From assembly GCF_001514265.1 (NCBI RefSeq), contig NZ_KQ948988.1, forward strand, positions 1,185,395-1,249,394: a stretch of DNA of 64,000 nucleotides, read 5' to 3'. Shown piece after piece: positions 59,908 through 64,000 of the stretch. Each line of letters starts with the position of its first letter. The first letter of the stretch is position 1. The position numbers were made by a program, and so were the translations under genes. Below the pieces are notes generated by a model. It searched no databases, had not been told where the DNA came from, and saw nothing but the letters and a program-made list of their open reading frames with translations. This DNA comes from Streptomyces resistomycificus. GTDB lineage: Bacteria; Actinomycetota; Actinomycetes; Streptomycetales; Streptomycetaceae.

Positions 59908-60705
59908 TCAGCCCAGGTGGCCCATCCGGCGGCTGATCTCCTCAGCGCCCCTGACCAGCAGGGGTGCGACCTCGTGGATGCGTCCCTCGGTGAAGCGGTA
60001 CGCGGGACCGGAGGCGCTGAGCGCGGCGATGACCTCGCCGTCGCGGGACCGGATCGGGGCGGCCAGGGCGTGCAGTCCGATCTCGAACTCCTCCAGCGTC
60101 ACCGCGTACCCGCGCTCCCGCGCCTCGGCGAGGTCCTTCTCCAGCCTGGTCCCGGCCGTCGGGGTGCGCGGCGTCAGCTTCTCCACCTCGCACGTCGCGA
60201 GCACGGCGGCGCGCTCCTCCGCCGGTAGGTGGGCCAGCAGGATCTTGCCGCTCGACGTGGCGTACACCGGGGTGAGTTGCCCGACCCAGTTGTGCGTGCC
60301 GACCGCGCCCGGGCCGTGTACCTGGCAGAGGTTGACCGCGAAGTGCTCCTGCAGGACCGCGATGTTGACCGTCTCGCCGATCTCCTCGCTGAGCCGCTCG
60401 CACACCGGCCGGCCCTCTTGGGTGATGTCGAGGCGTCCCGTGACCGCGCCCGCCAGGCGCACGATCCCGAAGCCCAGCCGGTACTTGCCCCGCTCGGCCG
60501 TCTGGTCGACCAGGCCGCGCGCCTCCAGTGCCCCGAGCAGACGGAACGCGGTGGACTTGTGGACCTCGATCTCGGCGGCCACCTCGCTGACGCCCGCCTC
60601 GCCACGCTGGGCGAGGATCTCCAGGACGCTGACGGCGCGGTCGACGGACTGCACTCCGTTCACCGCGGGACCTGCCGTTTCGCTATCTGCGGTGTGGTTG
60701 CCCAT
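59908..60705 (-). CDS. IclR-family regulator, copy 2
   Basis: 265 residues, the same length as copy 1 and closely similar along the whole protein, including the helix-turn-helix ([40 protein letters not shown]). The effector domain keeps [20 protein letters not shown] and differs more toward the C-terminus (CEVEKLTPRTPTAGTRLEKD against the copy 1 counterpart), so the two may read different ligands but the same DNA. The ATG at 60705 lies inside a perfect operator, indicating autoregulation. Confidence 0.92.
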   Translation of the reverse strand: MGNHTADSETAGPAVNGVQSVDRAVSVLEILAQRGEAGVSEVAAEIEVHKSTAFRLLGALEARGLVDQTAERGKYRLGFGIVRLAGAVTGRLDITQEGRPVCERLSEEIGETVNIAVLQEHFAVNLCQVHGPGAVGTHNWVGQLTPVYATSSGKILLAHLPAEERAAVLATCEVEKLTPRTPTAGTRLEKDLAEARERGYAVTLEEFEIGLHALAAPIRSRDGEVIAALSASGPAYRFTEGRIHEVAPLLVRGAEEISRRMGHLG

Positions 60706-60713
60706 AGCGCAAC
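60697..60713 (-). promoter_or_regulatory. Operator over the IclR copy 2 start codon
   Basis: A perfect 17-bp GTTGC-CCATAGC-GCAAC (+ strand reading) covers the ATG at 60705-60703. The second site expected 19 bp upstream is too degenerate to claim. Confidence 0.75.
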
Positions 60714-60883
60714 TATACGTATTCGTCGGCGTGTGGCCAGGGGTCAGAGTGACCGGACAAGACGCCGGTTGGGCGCTTGGCGCCGACTTTCTCCCCGCAC
60801 ATTAGGGCCGCCTGTTCGTCGGCGGAAGACCACGGTGCGGCGCGAGGTCCGGCGGCGGACGGCAAGTCCGCCCGGCCAACCCC

Positions 60884-60958
60884 TTGACAGAGGGTGGCCA
60901 CAGGGAGACAGTTTGGTCGATCGTTGCTCATTGCGAATGGAGTTGCGTTATGTGCAAC
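60884..60958 (+). promoter_or_regulatory. mscR copy 2 promoter with tandem operators
   Basis: -35 TTGACA is at 60884-60889. Operators are at 60923-60939 (GTTGC-TCATTGC-GAATG) and 60942-60958 (perfect GTTGC-GTTATGT-GCAAC), 19 bp apart. Confidence 0.8.
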
Positions 60959-61017
60959 TCGGTCAGCGGCCCGGTACCGGTCTCGTCAGGGCCCCGGTGA
61001 AGTTCTCCCCCTCCCCT

Positions 61018-61046
61018 CGTCGATCGCTCCGGGGGAGCGATCGACG
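61018..61046 (+). terminator. Strong hairpin in the mscR copy 2 leader
   Basis: Perfect 13-bp stem (61018-61030 with 61034-61046) with a GGG loop, between the operators and the gene start, 77 nt before GTG 61124. No T-run follows. It could stabilise the mRNA, attenuate transcription, or mark an older junction. Confidence 0.55.
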
Positions 61047-61123
61047 TCCTCCCGCCATCCAGAACACCAGGCCGAAGATCCCGTAGATCGCATTCGGCCG
61101 TCCCCTCGACGAGGAGATCGACC

Positions 61124-62209
61124 GTGACACACGAGGTACGCGCCGTCGTCGCCCGGAAGCGGGGCGCACCGGTTTCGGTGGAGACGATCCTGGTGCCGAA
61201 CCCCGGCCCCGGTGAGGCGCTGGTGCGGGTGCGGTCCTGCGGCGTCTGCCACACGGACCTGCACTACCGGGAGGGTGGGATCAACGACGAATTCCCCTTC
61301 CTGCTCGGCCACGAGGCGGCGGGTGTCGTCGAGACGGTCGGCGAGGGCGTCGCCGGCCTCGCTCCCGGCGATTTCGTCGTCCTCAACTGGCGTGCTGTCT
61401 GTGGCACTTGCCGGGCCTGCCGCAAAGGCAGGCCGTGGTACTGCTTCGCCACCCACAACGCCACCCGGCCCATGACCCTGGCGGACGGCACCCCGCTCTC
61501 CCCGGTCCTGGGCGTCGGCGCCTTCGCCGAGAAGACCCTGGTCGCCGCCGGCCAGTGCACCAAGGTGGACGCGACCGCCTCTCCCGCCGCGGCGGGGCTG
61601 CTCGGCTGTGGTGTGACGGCCGGGTTCGGCGCCGCGGTCAACACAGGCGGCGTGGGCCGCGGCGACTCGATCGCGGTGATCGGCTGTGGCGGCGTGGGCA
61701 TGGCCGCCATCGCGGGCGCCAAGGTGGCCGGCGCAGGACGCATCATCGCCGTCGACGTCGACGAGCGGAAGCTGAAGTGGGCCGAGCAGTTCGGCGCGAC
61801 GGACACCGTCGACTCCTCCAGGACCGACGCCGTCGAGGCGATCCGCAAGCTGACGGGCGGTTTCGGTGCCGACGTCGTCGTGGACGCGGTCGGCCGCCCC
61901 GAGACCTTCAGGCAGGCCTTCTACGCCCGTGACCTGGCCGGCACCGCCGTCCTCGTTGGCGTCCCCGCCCCGGAGCTGACCCTCACCCTGCCGCTGCTGG
62001 ACGTCTTCGGTCGCGGCGGGGCCCTGAAGTCCTCCTGGTACGGGGACTGCCTGCCCTCCCGGGACTTCCCCGCCCTGATCGACCTCTACCTCCAGGGCCG
62101 CTTCGATCTGGGCGGCTTCGTCACCGAGACGATCACTCTGGACGACGTGGAGGCCGCGTTCGCCAAGATGCGCGACGGCGACGTGCTGCGCTCGGTGGTG
62201 GTCCTGTGA
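61124..62209 (+). CDS. mscR: S-(hydroxymethyl)mycothiol dehydrogenase, copy 2
   Basis: 361 residues, identical in length and very close in sequence to the copy at 35128: [48 protein letters not shown] and the shared C-terminal stretch [20 protein letters not shown]. All zinc and nucleotide-binding elements are intact, so it should be active. CGAGGAG precedes GTG 61124. The downstream MBL partner is broken here, so S-formylmycothiol hydrolysis would depend on copy 1's partner. The next intact gene is a monomeric sarcosine-oxidase-like protein, another formaldehyde source. Confidence 0.93.
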   Translation: MTHEVRAVVARKRGAPVSVETILVPNPGPGEALVRVRSCGVCHTDLHYREGGINDEFPFLLGHEAAGVVETVGEGVAGLAPGDFVVLNWRAVCGTCRACRKGRPWYCFATHNATRPMTLADGTPLSPVLGVGAFAEKTLVAAGQCTKVDATASPAAAGLLGCGVTAGFGAAVNTGGVGRGDSIAVIGCGGVGMAAIAGAKVAGAGRIIAVDVDERKLKWAEQFGATDTVDSSRTDAVEAIRKLTGGFGADVVVDAVGRPETFRQAFYARDLAGTAVLVGVPAPELTLTLPLLDVFGRGGALKSSWYGDCLPSRDFPALIDLYLQGRFDLGGFVTETITLDDVEAAFAKMRDGDVLRSVVVL

Positions 62210-62480
62210 CCGCGCGGATCGAGCCCCTCGTCACCTCCGACACCTTCGAACCGGGCGGTGAAACGCGGGAGACGGGCCACCACGTCCGGCTGATAGGCGA
62301 CGACGAGGTCCTCGTGATCGGCGCCGGGTCGCCGTCGTGTGCGCCCGGCCGGCCGGCCGGGCGGGGAGACACACCGCTCCCGAAGCCCCGGTGGAGATCG
62401 AGTACTTCGGCGCCGGGGGCGCGGCCCTCACCGCCGCCGAGCCCCTGTCCGACCCCGAGATGTCCCCCATCCGGCGCTGA
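62206..62480 (+). pseudogene. Broken chimera: MBL-hydrolase N-terminus joined to a GcvT-type tail
   Basis: GTG 62206 overlaps the mscR copy 2 stop by four bases, as expected of an mscR-MBL pair, and the first 42 residues ([20 protein letters not shown], then HHVRLIGDDEVLVIGAGS) align with the start of the intact MBL protein at 36213. The metal-binding motifs never appear. From about 62364 another frame reads APVEIEYFGAGGAALTAAEP then LSDPEMSPIRR and stops at 62478-62480. This closely parallels the final residues of dimethylglycine oxidase ([29 protein letters not shown]). A deletion between an MBL gene and a second oxidase copy would explain it. Confidence 0.75.
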
Positions 62481-62540
62481 ACCGGCCCGAGCGCCGGCGG
62501 GACCGGAATCCCGTCGGCACGACTACCAGGAGATGGACAC

Positions 62541-63689
62541 ATGGCCTCTTCGTACGACGTGATCGTCGTCGGCCTGGGCGGCATGGGCAGCGCAGCCGCC
62601 TGTCACCTCGCCGCCCGCGGCAAGCGAGTGCTCGGCCTGGAGCGCTTCGGCCCGGCCCACAACCTCGGCGCCAGCCACGGTGGATCACGTATCTACCGGC
62701 AGGCCTACTTCGAGGACCCGGCCTACGTACCCCTGCTCCTGCGTGCCCGAGAACTGTGGGAGAAGCTGGCCGCCGACTCCGGCCGTGAGGTCTTCACCGA
62801 GACCGGGGGTCTCATGATCGGCCGTGAGGACAGCGCGGCCTTCGCCGGCACCCTGCGCAGCGCCCACGAGTGGGGCCTGGACCACGAGGTCCTGGGCGCC
62901 GCCGACATCCGGCGCCGCTTCCCCACCTTCAACCCGGCGGCCGAGGACGTCGCCTTCTACGAGCGCAACGCCGGCATCACTCGGCCCGAGACGACCGTGA
63001 CGGCCCACCTGGACCTGGCCCGGGCCCGCGGTGCCGATCTGCACTTCGCGGAAACGGTCCTCGGCTGGGAGGCCGACGGCCCGGGCGGCAGGGCCTGGGT
63101 GGTCACCGACCGTGGTGCCTACACCGCCGACCGGCTCGTCATCGCCCCCGGGGCCTGGGCGCCGAAGCTCCTGGCCGACCTCGGTGTGAGCGTGACCGTG
63201 GAGCGTCAGGTCATGTACTGGTTCCAACCCGAGGGCGGAACCGGCCCGTTCACCGCCGACCGGCACCCCGTCTACATCTGGGAGGACCCGGACGGTACCC
63301 AGATCTACGGCTTCCCCTCCCTCGACGGCCCCGACGGGGGCGCCAAGGTCGCCTTCTTCCGCAAGGGCGTCCCCAGCGACCCCGACACCCTCGACCGCCG
63401 GATCCACCCGGACGAGATCGCGGCCATGGCCGAGTACCTGCGCCCGCGCATCCCCACCCTGCCCGGCCGCTTCCTCAAGGCCGCGGCCTGCATGTACGCC
63501 AACACGCCGGACGAGCACTTCGTCGTCGCCCGGCACCCCGAGCATCCGCAGGTGACGGTGGCCTGCGGCTTCTCCGGCCACGGTTTCAAGTTCGTCCCCG
63601 TGATCGGCGAGATCCTCGCCGATCTGGCCACCGAAGGCACCACCGACCACTCCATCGACCTTTTCGACCCCCGCCGCGTGCGCGTCTGA
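62541..63689 (+). CDS. Monomeric sarcosine oxidase / N-methyl amino acid oxidase
   Basis: 382 residues, the size of MSOX and SolA. The FAD motif [19 protein letters not shown], the [20 protein letters not shown] segment, [20 protein letters not shown] and the covalent-flavin region [20 protein letters not shown] (Cys in the CMYANTPD motif) are characteristic. It oxidises sarcosine or another N-methyl amino acid to the demethylated amino acid, formaldehyde and hydrogen peroxide without needing folate. It lies after mscR copy 2, which can remove the formaldehyde. AGGAG precedes ATG 62541. The exact N-methyl substrate is open. Confidence 0.9.
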   Translation: MASSYDVIVVGLGGMGSAAACHLAARGKRVLGLERFGPAHNLGASHGGSRIYRQAYFEDPAYVPLLLRARELWEKLAADSGREVFTETGGLMIGREDSAAFAGTLRSAHEWGLDHEVLGAADIRRRFPTFNPAAEDVAFYERNAGITRPETTVTAHLDLARARGADLHFAETVLGWEADGPGGRAWVVTDRGAYTADRLVIAPGAWAPKLLADLGVSVTVERQVMYWFQPEGGTGPFTADRHPVYIWEDPDGTQIYGFPSLDGPDGGAKVAFFRKGVPSDPDTLDRRIHPDEIAAMAEYLRPRIPTLPGRFLKAAACMYANTPDEHFVVARHPEHPQVTVACGFSGHGFKFVPVIGEILADLATEGTTDHSIDLFDPRRVRV

Positions 63690-63709
63690 CATCTTCCGAA
63701 GGTGACACG

Positions 63710-64000
63710 ATGACCATCACGAACCTGCCGCCCAGCCTGATCCCCACGCTGCCCGGCGAGTACTACACGGCCCCCGAGGTCTTCGCCCAGGAGCAGGAGC
63801 GGGTGTTCGAGGCCATGTGGTTCTGTGCGGCCCGCGCCTCCGAGCTGGCCAGGCCCGGAGCTTTCCGCACCTGCCAGGTGGGACGCGAGAGCGTGCTGAT
63901 CTCCCGGTCCCGGGACGGCTCGGTCAAGGCGTTCCTGAACATCTGCCGGCATCGCGGGGCCAAGCTGTGCACCGAGGAGTCCGGCGAGGTCAAGCGGGCC
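63710..64000 (+). CDS. Rieske non-heme iron oxygenase, copy 2 (3' end outside window)
   Basis: The first 97 codons of a paralogue of the oxygenase at 38712, starting TITNLPPSLIPTLPGEYY and reaching the first half of the Rieske site (NICRHRGAKLCTEESG). GAAGGTG precedes ATG 63710, 20 bp after the sarcosine-oxidase-like gene. Its last 58 bases in the window (63943-64000) are identical to copy 1 (38945-39002), while the preceding DNA differs at many positions. A second demethylase next to an N-methyl amino acid oxidase suggests a pathway for a related betaine, such as stachydrine; that is inference. Confidence 0.88.
   Translation, partial: MTITNLPPSLIPTLPGEYYTAPEVFAQEQERVFEAMWFCAARASELARPGAFRTCQVGRESVLISRSRDGSVKAFLNICRHRGAKLCTEESGEVKRA

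Overview
The window looks like Streptomyces chromosome. It is very GC-rich with strong G/C at third codon positions, uses GTG and TTG starts freely, and carries actinobacterial markers: mycothiol-dependent formaldehyde dehydrogenases, a LAL-type LuxR regulator, a monomeric NADP-isocitrate dehydrogenase, a HTH-STAND-TPR regulator and an srs-type phenolic-lipid operon. No tRNA, rRNA, CRISPR, insertion sequence or phage gene was seen.

Left part (1-31.6 kb), mixed accessory genes. It opens with the end of a maleylacetate reductase, a YceI-type protein, and a mycothiol/glutathione-transferase-like gene preceded by a tiny thiol-type leader peptide. An astacin-like metalloprotease lies divergent to a LAL regulator. 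Next is a compact proteolytic cassette: a TPR-CHAT protease divergent from a coupled trio of cytoplasmic subtilase, sigma factor and very acidic protein (6.8-12.1 kb). After a non-coding tandem repeat come N-formylglutamate amidohydrolase, isocitrate dehydrogenase, a secreted M1 peptidase, an MscS channel and a YbhN/UPF0104 membrane protein. An ABC exporter then sits behind what looks like a SoxR-type promoter. AraC and STAND regulators, two alpha/beta hydrolases and a phenolic-lipid operon (UbiA, 66-aa small ORF, type III PKS, methyltransferase, flavoprotein) finish this part.

Right part (32-64 kb), a catabolic island for choline, glycine betaine and its methylamine products. BetA and BetB make betaine, and an OpuA/ProU-type transporter imports it. 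A three-component Rieske oxygenase probably removes the first methyl group. Dimethylglycine oxidase, heterotetrameric sarcosine oxidase and a monomeric sarcosine-oxidase-like enzyme strip the others. Released formaldehyde or methylene-folate is handled by S-(hydroxymethyl)mycothiol dehydrogenase plus an MBL hydrolase, an FdhF/YdeP-type molybdoenzyme, FolD, PurU and a MetF-like protein. FolP is in the same operon. Two IclR paralogues lie in the island. Nearly every promoter there carries a tandem pair of 17-bp operators (GTTGC-N7-GCAAC) set 18-19 bp apart just downstream of a TTGAC-type -35, so the island reads as one regulon.

The island shows rearrangement. The IclR, mscR and Rieske oxygenase genes are duplicated. 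The second MBL gene is a broken chimera whose end resembles a dimethylglycine oxidase tail. A pabB-like C-terminal fragment is stranded after fdhF. SoxD and SoxA are fused in frame through a G/P-rich linker that looks like a common Streptomyces intergenic repeat. The strongest candidates for something new are the regulon architecture, the CHAT/subtilase/sigma cassette and the SoxDA fusion.
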